From NCBI GenBank assembly GCA_934408705.1, contig CAKRVL010000072.1, positions 1 to 12,980 on the forward strand: a stretch of DNA of 12,980 nucleotides, given 5' to 3'. Within the stretch, counting starts at the first letter, position 1. Each line of letters starts with the position of its first letter. The translations under genes and the position numbers were made by a program. The notes below the pieces were generated by a model. The model was not told the DNA's origin. It saw only the letters and a list, made by a program, of their open reading frames with translations, and made no database searches. Below are positions 6,041 through 12,980 of this stretch, piece after piece. Source of the stretch: an uncultured Blautia sp. Its GTDB lineage: Bacteria > Bacillota > Clostridia > Lachnospirales > Lachnospiraceae.

Positions 6041-7525
6041 TCATACCAAATCATATTTCACTACATCGATCTTAGCCGCACCGTCAACAAAGAAAGAAAT
6101 ACCTTTTGCAGCCTGCTCTGTAAGAATAACAGCAGACATAACCTGTTCTCCGTCATTGATAAATATTTCCGCGCTGAATCTGTCCAGAATTACTCGTAAT
6201 TTCAATTCATTACAGCCACCATTTACCAGACATTCTCTCTGATGAACCACTGCACGTTCGCTTCCGGAGAAGCTTCTGTCGATTTTCAAAACTGATTCAT
6301 CTGGACGGAATCGTAAAGTGGAATGATATTTTTCATTCTCTGCAAAACAGAGTTCGAATTTTTTATAAAGCTTATCTTTATCTACCGGTCGTATTACAAG
6401 CTCCAGATCTACGGTACGTCCTTCAATCTGGTCAAGTGTGGTTCTGGTGTCTTTAATCACAACATCCTTGTACTCGACTTTATTTGCACGCATGGAATCC
6501 AGTTCTCTGACCGGAACCTGATACAGTCTTCCGTTTTTCACAGACAATTCTCTCGGAAGGCTCATTTGTGCAAACCATTTAGATTCATTTCTGCGATAAG
6601 CAAGAGTATCCCAGTTCTGCATCCAGGCAATCATAATTCTTCTTCCACCTGGAGCAAGCAATGTCTGCATTGCATAACAGTCAATTCCATAATCCACACT
6701 CTGATAAGACTGTTCCTTCAAAGTATGTGTCTCAGAATCCAGATCTCCTATGATACATAATGTTCCATTTCCATTATGATATTCCATTCCTTCCGGAATC
6801 ATGTCCTGTGGGCTTGTCAGAAGCACATATTTGCCGTCCAGTTCAAAGAAATCCGGACATTCCCACATCTTTCCATAGCGGTTTTTATTCTCTGCCAAAG
6901 TACTTACAAATTCCCATTCAAAACCATTTTTACTTCTGTAAAGAAGAATTTGTCCGCTTCCATCAGCAGGACGACTTCCTATAACACAATAAAAGTTTCC
7001 GTCTTTTTCTTTCCAGATTTTTGGGTCACGGAAATCTACTTTGCTTGCACCTTCCGGCAGATCTTTAAAGGTCAGGATCGGATTTTTGTCATACTTCACG
7101 TAATCCTTTCCATCTCCCACAGCCACCGCCTGTGTCTGAACATCCCTTGCGGTTCCGTCCTCCAGTATTTCCCGGTCCACAGCTGTATACATAAGCAGCT
7201 GTCTGCCGTCCTCCAGCTCTATGGCACTTCCGGAAAAGCAGCCCACTTTATCGTAATCCTGGTCTGGTGCCAATGCTGCCGGGAGATAGTCCCAATGCAG
7301 CAGATCCTTACTTACCACATGCCCCCAGTGCATGCAGTCCCAATGTGTGTTATATGGATTGTACTGATAAAACAAATGGTATTCTCCCTTATAGCAGGAA
7401 AATCCATTGGGATCATTCATCCATCCAACATAAGGAGTTATATGAAAAGCCGGTCTGTCTTCCGCTTTAATCTGCCCTCCCTGTGTAAATTCATATTTTC
7501 TTGCCTTTTCTAACATTTCGCTCAT
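6041..7525 (-). CDS. Cytoplasmic GH32 beta-fructofuranosidase (sucrose/FOS hydrolase)
   Basis: A 494-residue protein with the full GH32 signature: WMNDPNG (35-41) with nucleophile D38, FRDP (165-168) with transition-state stabiliser D167, and WECPDFF (221-227) with general acid/base E222. The N-terminal propeller is followed by a C-terminal beta-sandwich ending in an EIFINDGEQVMSAVI segment typical of the family. The start at ATG 7525 has AGGAGA at 7537-7532. There is no signal peptide, so it acts on imported substrate, releasing fructose from the non-reducing end of sucrose or short fructans. Since uptake is by an ABC transporter and not a phosphotransferase system, the substrate is probably unphosphorylated. 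It lies 45 nt after the binding protein gene. Whether it prefers sucrose or kestose/inulin-type oligosaccharides cannot be settled from sequence. Confidence 0.93.
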   Translation of the reverse strand: MSEMLEKARKYEFTQGGQIKAEDRPAFHITPYVGWMNDPNGFSCYKGEYHLFYQYNPYNTHWDCMHWGHVVSKDLLHWDYLPAALAPDQDYDKVGCFSGSAIELEDGRQLLMYTAVDREILEDGTARDVQTQAVAVGDGKDYVKYDKNPILTFKDLPEGASKVDFRDPKIWKEKDGNFYCVIGSRPADGSGQILLYRSKNGFEWEFVSTLAENKNRYGKMWECPDFFELDGKYVLLTSPQDMIPEGMEYHNGNGTLCIIGDLDSETHTLKEQSYQSVDYGIDCYAMQTLLAPGGRRIMIAWMQNWDTLAYRRNESKWFAQMSLPRELSVKNGRLYQVPVRELDSMRANKVEYKDVVIKDTRTTLDQIEGRTVDLELVIRPVDKDKLYKKFELCFAENEKYHSTLRFRPDESVLKIDRSFSGSERAVVHQRECLVNGGCNELKLRVILDRFSAEIFINDGEQVMSAVILTEQAAKGISFFVDGAAKIDVVKYDLV

Positions 7526-7570
7526 GAAAAATCTCCTGTCAAAGTCGTTGTTCAGTTCTTACATCTTTTG

Positions 7571-9250
7571 TTACTTTTCCGCGCTTAAAGATTCCTGATA
7601 CTGATCAAAATATTTCTGTTTGATTGAAAGATAATCAGAAAGCCCGTACTTCTCCATTTTTTCCAGGTAAGAATCCCATTCTTCTTCAATTCCTCCGTTC
7701 AGGATCCAGTCAGCTTTCTTCTGTTCTGCATATTTTTTAATATCGGTATCATACTGTGATACTTTGTTTGTATCATCAATACTCATAAATACATTCGGAT
7801 AAACATATTTGCTGTTCATATCCTGTAAATATGTCTCGTGCATATTATCCAGACGCCATTTTGCATCTTCCGGCTGTGTCACATATACATCATAATATTC
7901 ATTCAGCACGGCCAGAGGGCCATTTACAGATTGCGCCTCACGCACTTCCACTGGAGACTGCTCTCCCAGATCCATATGTTTTAACATTTCGCCGCCGTCT
8001 TTGTTTGTAGACAGTTCAAAAATGTTAAAGGAATCCTCTTCGCCATAAGTACCCCAGTTATTCTGCGGAGACTGGAGGGGTGCATACATCTGATCAATCC
8101 ATGCAGCAGCAAGTGCTGTATTACGACAGCTGGATGTAAGAACACATCTTCCACGGTCAAATCCACTGGTTTCACTGTTGTTCTGTCTGGTAATATTTCT
8201 CATGCCATCCGGTCCGGTCAGTGCCGGAAGCATCACATAATCTGTATTGTTATCTATATTCGCAATATCCCATGTGAAGCAGAGTCCGTAACGGTGATTC
8301 TTTCCTTTTGCAACATAAGTAGACCACTCCTGTGTAAAGGCTTCCGGATCTACAAGGTCTTCTGTCACCAGTTTATGAAGCCATTCAATTCCTTCCTTGT
8401 AGCCTTCCTGAACAGTTGTATAAATTACTTTTCCTTCATCTGTTACCGCGAAATGATCTCCTGTGTCTCCGTAACCCTCTCCAAATCCGTTTATTAAAAT
8501 CGCCGGATCCTGATCTCCGTTATTGATAATAAATGACATTGGGATTACATCACCTTCAATGGAAAATTCTTTCTCCAGTTCTTCTGCATGATCCCGGAAC
8601 TGAATCAGTACCTGTTCCAGTTCGTCTGTTGTTGTAGGGATCTCAAGTCCAAGATAGTCAAGCCATTTTTTATTAATATATGGAATATCTCCAATCGCCT
8701 GAATTGCTTCTTTTCCTGCACCAAGCTGTTCAATCCACGGGAAAGAATAGATATGTCCATCCGGTGCTGTGCACATAGTCCTGTACTCTGGGTATTTTTC
8801 AAACACAGCCTGAAGATTCGGCATGTATTTGTCAATCAGATTTTCCAGTGGAATGATAATTCCCTGCTTCGCATATCGCAGCAGATCATAATCACTCATT
8901 CCTGCATTAAACAATCCATCCGGCAGATTTCCAAACTGAGCCAGAGCCAGATTCTTTTTATCTGAAAACTGATCGGATACAAAACAGGTCCAGTCAATAT
9001 GAACATTTGTCTGTTCTTCCAGTCGCTGGAAAATCACTCTTTCATTGGGATCCTGTGTGGAAGTAGCCGGTGCACTTGTAATAAAAGAAAGCTCCTCTGT
9101 TTCCTTTAATGGAAACTGTACCTCAGATACTGGTGTGTCCGGGTTGATCTCCGCATTAAGCTGCTGCTCTTTTCCACACCCTGCCGTACTTATCATCATC
9201 GTCAAAGAAAGTCCAAGTGCAAGTAAACCTTTTACTCTGTTTTTCTTCAT
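7571..9250 (-). CDS. ABC transporter sugar-binding lipoprotein (sucrose/FOS)
   Basis: A 559-residue extracellular solute-binding protein. The signal peptide has basic residues, a hydrophobic core and a lipobox-like STAGC with Cys25 as the lipidation site, so it should be anchored on the outer face of the membrane. Its length and its two LplB/YtcP-type permeases place it in the large, LplA-like class rather than the roughly 400-residue MsmE class. A polar STNKDGGE segment near residue 413 resembles a calcium-binding loop, which is seen in the pneumococcal FOS-binding protein SusX/FusA; this is only a resemblance. The upstream ribosome binding site is AAAGGAA. It sits between the permease genes (21-nt gap) and GH32, which points to sucrose or fructo-oligosaccharides as ligand. 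Confidence 0.88.
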   Translation of the reverse strand: MKKNRVKGLLALGLSLTMMISTAGCGKEQQLNAEINPDTPVSEVQFPLKETEELSFITSAPATSTQDPNERVIFQRLEEQTNVHIDWTCFVSDQFSDKKNLALAQFGNLPDGLFNAGMSDYDLLRYAKQGIIIPLENLIDKYMPNLQAVFEKYPEYRTMCTAPDGHIYSFPWIEQLGAGKEAIQAIGDIPYINKKWLDYLGLEIPTTTDELEQVLIQFRDHAEELEKEFSIEGDVIPMSFIINNGDQDPAILINGFGEGYGDTGDHFAVTDEGKVIYTTVQEGYKEGIEWLHKLVTEDLVDPEAFTQEWSTYVAKGKNHRYGLCFTWDIANIDNNTDYVMLPALTGPDGMRNITRQNNSETSGFDRGRCVLTSSCRNTALAAAWIDQMYAPLQSPQNNWGTYGEEDSFNIFELSTNKDGGEMLKHMDLGEQSPVEVREAQSVNGPLAVLNEYYDVYVTQPEDAKWRLDNMHETYLQDMNSKYVYPNVFMSIDDTNKVSQYDTDIKKYAEQKKADWILNGGIEEEWDSYLEKMEKYGLSDYLSIKQKYFDQYQESLSAEK

Positions 9251-9271
9251 ATCTGTATCGTTCCTTTCTTA

Positions 9272-10165
9272 TCAGCCTTTTACTGATCCGACCATAATTC
9301 CCTGATCAAAATACTTCTGGAAGAATGGGTACATTACTAAAAGCGGTAAGCTTGATACTACAATGGTTGCATATTTCAGCTGTTCCGCTACCTTTGCCAT
9401 TTCAGCAGTACTCTGAATATCTGCAATCATACCTGGCTGCGGAGTATTCTGTACCAGAATGGAACGAAGTACTAACTGCAGAGGCTGAAGATTTGCATCA
9501 TTCAGATAAATCATTGCATCAAAATAGCTGTTCCACATTCCTACAAATGACCACAGTGCAAGTACTGCAATGATCGGCTTACATACCGGCATCATGATTT
9601 TGAAGAAATGCTGGATCTCATTGGCTCCGTCAATTGCGGAAGCTTCTCTTAATTCTGCCGGGATTGACTGGTAGTATGTTCTTGCAAGGATCATATTCCA
9701 TACATTAAATGCTCCAGGAATCAAAACTGCCCAGACTGTATTTACCATATGCAGCTGATTGATTAAAATAAAAGTCGGGATCATTCCACCGCCAAAGAAC
9801 ATTGTGATCAGGAAAATGAGATTGAAAAATTTTCTTCCCACAAATTCCTTCTTGGACAATGGATACGCTGCCAGCAATGTTATAAAAACAGAAATAGCTG
9901 TAAATGCAAGTGAATACAGAAAAGAATTCAGGAATCCACGCCAGATCATCTCATTTTCCAGTACTCTGCGATATGCATCCAAAGTCCAGTCCTTAATATG
10001 AAAACTCAGTCCCTGATTATTCAAAACTGTAGGATCCATAAAAGAGGCCAGCACTACATACACGATTGGAATTGCAATAGAAAGTACAAACAGTCCAAGA
10101 ATCAGGAATCCAATTCCAAGGATAAGACAGTCTGTCTTCGAATATTTTTTCTTTATTTTCTCCAT
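9272..10165 (-). CDS. ABC sugar permease, YtcP/LplC type
   Basis: A 297-residue inner-membrane permease of the CUT1 sugar family with six predicted membrane helices. The cytoplasmic EAA loop that contacts the ATPase is clear: EASAIDGANEIQHFFKIMMP at residues 174-193. The ending YPFFQKYFDQGIMVGSVKG is typical of YtcP/LplC proteins. It starts 12 nt after the stop of the partner permease gene, so the two are translationally linked. No ATPase gene lies in the operon; CUT1 systems of Firmicutes commonly share one MsmK/MsmX ATPase encoded elsewhere. Confidence 0.92.
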   Translation of the reverse strand: MEKIKKKYSKTDCLILGIGFLILGLFVLSIAIPIVYVVLASFMDPTVLNNQGLSFHIKDWTLDAYRRVLENEMIWRGFLNSFLYSLAFTAISVFITLLAAYPLSKKEFVGRKFFNLIFLITMFFGGGMIPTFILINQLHMVNTVWAVLIPGAFNVWNMILARTYYQSIPAELREASAIDGANEIQHFFKIMMPVCKPIIAVLALWSFVGMWNSYFDAMIYLNDANLQPLQLVLRSILVQNTPQPGMIADIQSTAEMAKVAEQLKYATIVVSSLPLLVMYPFFQKYFDQGIMVGSVKG

Positions 10166-10177
10166 CTTCGCTTCCTC

Positions 10178-11116
10178 CTATAATCCTTCTCCGTCGTTCA
10201 GCTTCTTTACCACCCAGTTTACAAAAACTAACAGAATTACATTTACTACTGAATTAAACAGACCAACAGCAGTAGAATAACCATAATCGCCGTTCAAAAG
10301 ACCAATACGGTATACATATGTTGATAAAATTTCTGATGCTGGCAGGTTCATATCTGTCTGTAATGCGTAGGCTTTTTCAAATCCAATACTCATAATATTT
10401 CCAGCCTGCAGGATAAACTGAATTACAATAATATTCTTGATTGCAGGAAGCTCTACATACCAGATCTGCTGCAGAAGGTTTGCCCCATCCATAATAGCTG
10501 CTTCTTCCAGTTCTTTGCTTGCATTTGATAAAGCAGCTGTGTACATAATAGAGGCCCAGCCTGCTGTCTGCCAGATTCCACTTGCTATGTAAATAGTACG
10601 GAAAGCAGACGGCATTGTCATCCAATTTGTACTGATTCCTAACAGCTTATTCAGAGGTCCAACCGGAGAAAGCAGCATACGTACCATACCACAAAGTACA
10701 ATTACAGATATAAAGTTCGGCATATAGACCAGAAGCTGTACTTTCTTCTTAACTCCGTTTCTACGGATACGATTCAAAAGCAATGCCAAAATGATCGGAA
10801 CCGGAAAGCCCCATAACAATCCATAAATACTCAGTTTTAACGTATTCAACAGGTAGTTCATAAAATCCGGTGAAGATAAAAACCGCCTGAAATATTCAAG
10901 TCCAACCCATGGACTTCCAATTACTCCCTTGATTACGTTGTAATCCTCAAACGCAATCAGAAGTCCTCCCATAGGAAGATACTTAAAGATAATTGTCAGC
11001 AAAAGCCCTGGCATTAAGAAAAAAAGATATAACTGCCAGTTTTTCTTCACATATGTAACCTTATCTCTCCACGTTTGCTTTTTCACGGGCATTGTTTGGT
11101 TCTGCATTCTTTTCAT
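10178..11116 (-). CDS. ABC sugar permease, LplB type
   Basis: A 312-residue partner permease and first gene of the operon. ATG 11116-11114 is chosen because GGAGGAG (11129-11123) lies 6 nt before it; an upstream ATG at 11131 would overlap that ribosome binding site. After a basic N-terminus come six membrane helices starting with LYLFFLMPGLLLTIIFKYLP (29-48). The EAA loop is EEAAIMDGANLLQQIWYVELP, beginning about residue 204. It forms the heterodimeric channel with the YtcP-type protein. The leader of about 60 nt contains the downstream operator doublet. Confidence 0.92.
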   Translation of the reverse strand: MKRMQNQTMPVKKQTWRDKVTYVKKNWQLYLFFLMPGLLLTIIFKYLPMGGLLIAFEDYNVIKGVIGSPWVGLEYFRRFLSSPDFMNYLLNTLKLSIYGLLWGFPVPIILALLLNRIRRNGVKKKVQLLVYMPNFISVIVLCGMVRMLLSPVGPLNKLLGISTNWMTMPSAFRTIYIASGIWQTAGWASIMYTAALSNASKELEEAAIMDGANLLQQIWYVELPAIKNIIVIQFILQAGNIMSIGFEKAYALQTDMNLPASEILSTYVYRIGLLNGDYGYSTAVGLFNSVVNVILLVFVNWVVKKLNDGEGL

Positions 11117-11153
11117 GCACTTCTCCTCCATTCCTTTCCCTTTCCGTTCTTGA

Positions 11154-11177
11154 AACCGGTTAAGTAACCGGTTACTT
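11154..11177. promoter_or_regulatory. LacI-type operator doublet O1 (start-site proximal)
   Basis: Two palindromes lie side by side. AACCGGTT (11154-11161) is centred at 11157/11158, and AAGTAACCGGTTACTT (11162-11177), a perfect 16-bp palindrome, is centred at 11169/11170, exactly 12 bp away. On the operon transcript the doublet lies just downstream of the predicted start point (about 11180), so a bound repressor would block initiation or clearance. Even-spaced palindromes with a central CG pair are typical LacI-family targets. Confidence 0.75.
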
Positions 11178-11186
11178 TATAATTCG

Positions 11187-11215
11187 ATGTTACTACATTC
11201 AGGTTCATATGTCAA
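11187..11215 (-). promoter_or_regulatory. Promoter of the sucrose/fructan operon
   Basis: On the minus strand a perfect TTGACA (11215-11210) and TAACAT (11192-11187) are separated by 17 bp, an optimal sigma-A arrangement. The start point would be near 11180. The promoter is bracketed by the two operator doublets. Confidence 0.8.
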
Positions 11216-11229
11216 CACTTTTTCAACTT

Positions 11230-11259
11230 AAAATAACCGGTTACGTAATCGGTTATTTT
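11230..11259. promoter_or_regulatory. LacI-type operator doublet O2 (upstream)
   Basis: A 30-bp near-perfect palindrome: AAAATAACCG (11230-11239) is mirrored by CGGTTATTTT (11250-11259), with one mismatched pair in the centre. It can also be read as two sites, TAACCGGTTA (11234-11243) and TAATCGGTTA (11246-11255), whose centres are 12 bp apart. It lies upstream of the operon -35 box and 5 bp before the -35 of the regulator gene, so it could control both directions. Each half of this doublet is 81 bp from the matching half of O1. Confidence 0.75.
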
Positions 11260-11263
11260 ACCA

Positions 11264-11292
11264 TTGCCTTTTTTTTAAATAATTGCTATACT
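11264..11292 (+). promoter_or_regulatory. Promoter of the LacI-family gene
   Basis: TTGCCT (11264-11269) and TATACT (11287-11292) are separated by 17 bp, with TGC before the -10. The start point would be near 11299, giving an 84-nt leader that ends in an AGGAG ribosome binding site (11367-11371). No structure was recognised in that leader. Operator O2 lies just upstream, so autoregulation is likely. Confidence 0.6.
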
Positions 11293-11382
11293 AAAAAAAT
11301 AATATAGTCCCAGTAATTAAAAGATTCCCAGACATTATGTTATTCTCATTTATTTATAATAATATAAGGAGATTAAATTTTT

Positions 11383-12408
11383 ATGGCAAAAAAACAGGTG
11401 ACATTTGCAGATATTGCAGAATACACTCATTTTTCAAAAACTACAATATCACGTTATTTCAATCATCCCGATTCTCTTACGCTTGAAAATCAGGAAAAGA
11501 TTTCACAGGCCCTTGATACCCTGGGCTATAAAAAAAATAAACTTGCAAAAGTTCTGGCAAATGGTAAGAGTGAATTTATCGGAATCATTGTTCCAAATCT
11601 CTACTTGCATTACTACTCTGAAATGCTGACACAGCTTCTTTCAAGCTATAGTGACTATCATTATAAATTTCTTGTTTTTTCCAGTGAACATGGTGCCGAA
11701 GAGGAGCAACAGTATATTGAAGAGCTTCTTTCCTATCAGATTGAGGGGCTTATTGTTTTAAGCCATACACTGTCATCCAAAAAGCTGGCTTCCTATCAGA
11801 TTCCTGTCATTGCCATTGAGCGAGAGGCAGAATATATCAGCAGCATTACCACTGACAATTATATGGGTTCCCTTCAGGCTACCTCCCTGTTAATTCGTGA
11901 TAAATGTGATATATTGATTCATATCAATGTCAATGTTGAAAAAACAGTCCCGGCTTATGATCGTATACGTGCATTTGAGGAAACATGTAAAGAATATCAG
12001 GTTCCTTATGACATTGATCTAAGCGTAAGCGGCAATTCTTATCAAGAGATTTTAAATGTGATAAGACGTATCTTTACAAGAATTGAAGAAAAGTATCCGA
12101 ATCAAAAAAAAGGTATCTTTCTCGCGAATGATACCTATGCCAATATGTTTCTCAATTTAATTTTCCAGAAATATGGTAAATTACCACCTACTTACGAAAT
12201 TATAGGCTTTGATAATTCTCCAATTGCCAGTGAATCAATCCTTCCCATCACAACTATTGGTCAGCAAATTGATGTTATTGCACAGACTGCCATGGACCTT
12301 CTGGTGCAGCAGATGGAAGAACAAAAAAAGCGAGCGCCTAAACCACTGGAAAAGCCAATTCACAAACAGGTCACTCCGGTACTGATTCGCCGGAATACTA
12401 CCAGTTAA
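11383..12408 (+). CDS. LacI-family transcriptional regulator of the sucrose/fructan operon
   Basis: A 341-residue repressor. The N-terminal helix-turn-helix reads VTFADIAEYTHFSKTTISRYF (6-26). The hinge helix LAKVLANGK (54-62) contains L58, the expected minor-groove leucine of the family, followed by IGIIVP. The sugar-binding core shows TTDNYMGSLQATSLL (156-170), FLANDTYANM (246-255) and IGFDNSPIASESILPITTIGQQ (274-295), all standard LacI core positions. It is transcribed away from the operon, and four TAACCGGTTA-like sites lie between. It probably represses the operon until sucrose, fructose or a related sugar binds. ATG 11383 has AGGAG 11 nt upstream, slightly distant. ScrR/SusR-like by context, but the effector is unknown. 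Confidence 0.9.
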   Translation: MAKKQVTFADIAEYTHFSKTTISRYFNHPDSLTLENQEKISQALDTLGYKKNKLAKVLANGKSEFIGIIVPNLYLHYYSEMLTQLLSSYSDYHYKFLVFSSEHGAEEEQQYIEELLSYQIEGLIVLSHTLSSKKLASYQIPVIAIEREAEYISSITTDNYMGSLQATSLLIRDKCDILIHINVNVEKTVPAYDRIRAFEETCKEYQVPYDIDLSVSGNSYQEILNVIRRIFTRIEEKYPNQKKGIFLANDTYANMFLNLIFQKYGKLPPTYEIIGFDNSPIASESILPITTIGQQIDVIAQTAMDLLVQQMEEQKKRAPKPLEKPIHKQVTPVLIRRNTTS

Positions 12409-12431
12409 CTTATTGCTTTCGTATATTATTC

Positions 12432-12467
12432 AAAAAGGCACCTCCCAGCCTGGGAAGTGCCTTTTTT
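12432..12467. terminator. Bidirectional terminator after the LacI gene
   Basis: AAAAAGGCAC (12432-12441) pairs perfectly with GTGCCTTTTT (12457-12466), and an inner CCCA/TGGG extends the stem. A/T-runs on both sides allow termination in both directions: for the rightward regulator gene ending at 12408 and the leftward gene ending at 12477. Confidence 0.85.
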
Positions 12468-12476
12468 CAGTTTCAA

Positions 12477-12980
12477 TTATTTCTCAATTGTAACCCAGAT
12501 GTTCTGCTCGATTGCTTTCTCAAGGATTGCCGGTGTGTCACCCTTCATGAAACCAGTCTTATCCTCTTCTACCTTGTACTCTTTTCCGTCATAGGTTGTC
12601 TTTGTCATCTGGTCGTCACCGTAGAAGTTACACTCAAGATAGAACTCTGTGTGATCTTTGTTTGTAGATACGGTGCAAACAAGGTCAGCCTGGATGTCTT
12701 CGATGGTGTACTCTACTACTGTATACTCATCGTAGTCTTTGTTTGGCTCGAACTGTGCCTCAGCCGGAAGATCTGCTGCTGTAGCTGTTGCTGCCTCTGT
12801 TGCTGCATCATCTGCAGCTGCTGCGTCGTCAGCTGCATCAGCGCCGTTGTCAAAGTATACCCACAGATCCTGCTCGATTGCTTTGTCAAGGATTGCCGGT
12901 GTATCACCTTTCATGAAGCCTGTTTTGTCTTCTTCTACTGTGTACTCTTTTCCATCATATTTTGTCTTTGTCATCTGGTC
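12477..12980 (-). CDS. Internally repeated acidic protein of unknown function (5' end outside window)
   Basis: Only the C-terminal 167 residues are visible; the frame stays open to the right edge, so the methionine at 12974 is internal, being inside a repeat. Two copies of a 41-residue unit beginning DQMTKTxYDGKEYxVEEDK are present, at 12980-12858 and 12614-12492. They are identical at 36 of 41 positions and separated by exactly 122 codons. Between them lie a low-complexity Asp/Ala/Thr linker (NGADAADDAAAADDAATEAA) and a beta-strand-rich segment EYTVVEYTIEDIQADLVCTV that would belong to the second repeat. The protein is strongly acidic and ends with WVTIEK. The composition suggests a secreted or surface protein with tandem domains, but no signal peptide can be seen. 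I do not recognise the family. It is terminated by the bidirectional hairpin at 12432-12467. Confidence 0.75.
   Translation of the reverse strand, partial: DQMTKTKYDGKEYTVEEDKTGFMKGDTPAILDKAIEQDLWVYFDNGADAADDAAAADDAATEAATATAADLPAEAQFEPNKDYDEYTVVEYTIEDIQADLVCTVSTNKDHTEFYLECNFYGDDQMTKTTYDGKEYKVEEDKTGFMKGDTPAILEKAIEQNIWVTIEK

Noticed and set aside
6776..7513. Long open frame on the plus strand (245 codons)
   Set aside because: It is a shadow of the GH32 gene on the opposite strand; the GH32 catalytic motifs are intact there.
11117..11382. Catabolite control (cre) site near the operon promoter
   Set aside because: No TGNAANCGNTNNCA-like match was found by eye; the palindromes present have an AACCGGTT core and fit the local LacI regulator.
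12492..12980. Direct repeats considered as a CRISPR-like array
   Set aside because: There are only two copies, 366 bp apart, inside one continuous reading frame; this is protein domain duplication.

Overview
The window looks like chromosomal DNA from a Gram-positive, moderately low-GC gut anaerobe of the class Clostridia, most likely a Lachnospiraceae (Blautia/Roseburia-like). The evidence is strong AGGAGG-type ribosome binding sites, sigma-A promoters with TATAAT-like -10 boxes, LplB/YtcP-type sugar ABC permeases without their own ATPase, and tRNA genes that do not encode CCA. The genus is an inference; no marker gene settles it.

Layout from left to right. (1) A leftward GH43 glycoside hydrolase, cut at its 3' end by the window edge (1-1247). 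Its 5' leader carries a roughly 200-bp multi-hairpin inverted-repeat element (1282-1498) that looks like a miniature mobile element. (2) A leftward two-tRNA unit, tRNA-Tyr then tRNA-Arg(ACG), with its own promoter and terminator. The tRNA-Tyr has atypical D-arm, T-stem and 1:72 features. (3) A rightward DUF2798 membrane protein (2172-2639) preceded by a strong promoter and an attenuator-like leader that contains a 15-codon reading frame overlapping a terminator hairpin. (4) A 91-nt imperfect palindrome between convergent genes. (5) A leftward pair: a RelA/SpoT-domain nucleotide pyrophosphokinase and, 28 nt downstream, an exported alpha/beta hydrolase. (6) A leftward five-gene sucrose/fructo-oligosaccharide operon (11116 down to 5019): two permeases, a binding lipoprotein, a cytoplasmic GH32 fructosidase and a PfkB fructokinase, ending at a hairpin terminator. 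(7) A divergent LacI-family regulator (11383-12408). (8) A bidirectional terminator and the 3' end of a leftward, acidic, internally repeated protein of unknown function.

How the main system works (inference from families and order): the binding lipoprotein captures sucrose or short fructans outside the cell, the two permeases import them using a shared MsmK/MsmX-type ATPase encoded elsewhere, GH32 hydrolyses them to fructose plus glucose or a shorter chain, and fructokinase phosphorylates the fructose. The divergent LacI regulator probably controls both directions. The 266-bp promoter region holds four copies of a TAACCGGTTA-like palindrome arranged as two doublets exactly 81 bp apart, one just after the operon start point and one upstream of the -35 box, which suggests repression by DNA looping. 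The order permease-permease-binding protein-GH32 with a divergent LacI gene matches the pneumococcal sus/fus fructo-oligosaccharide locus.
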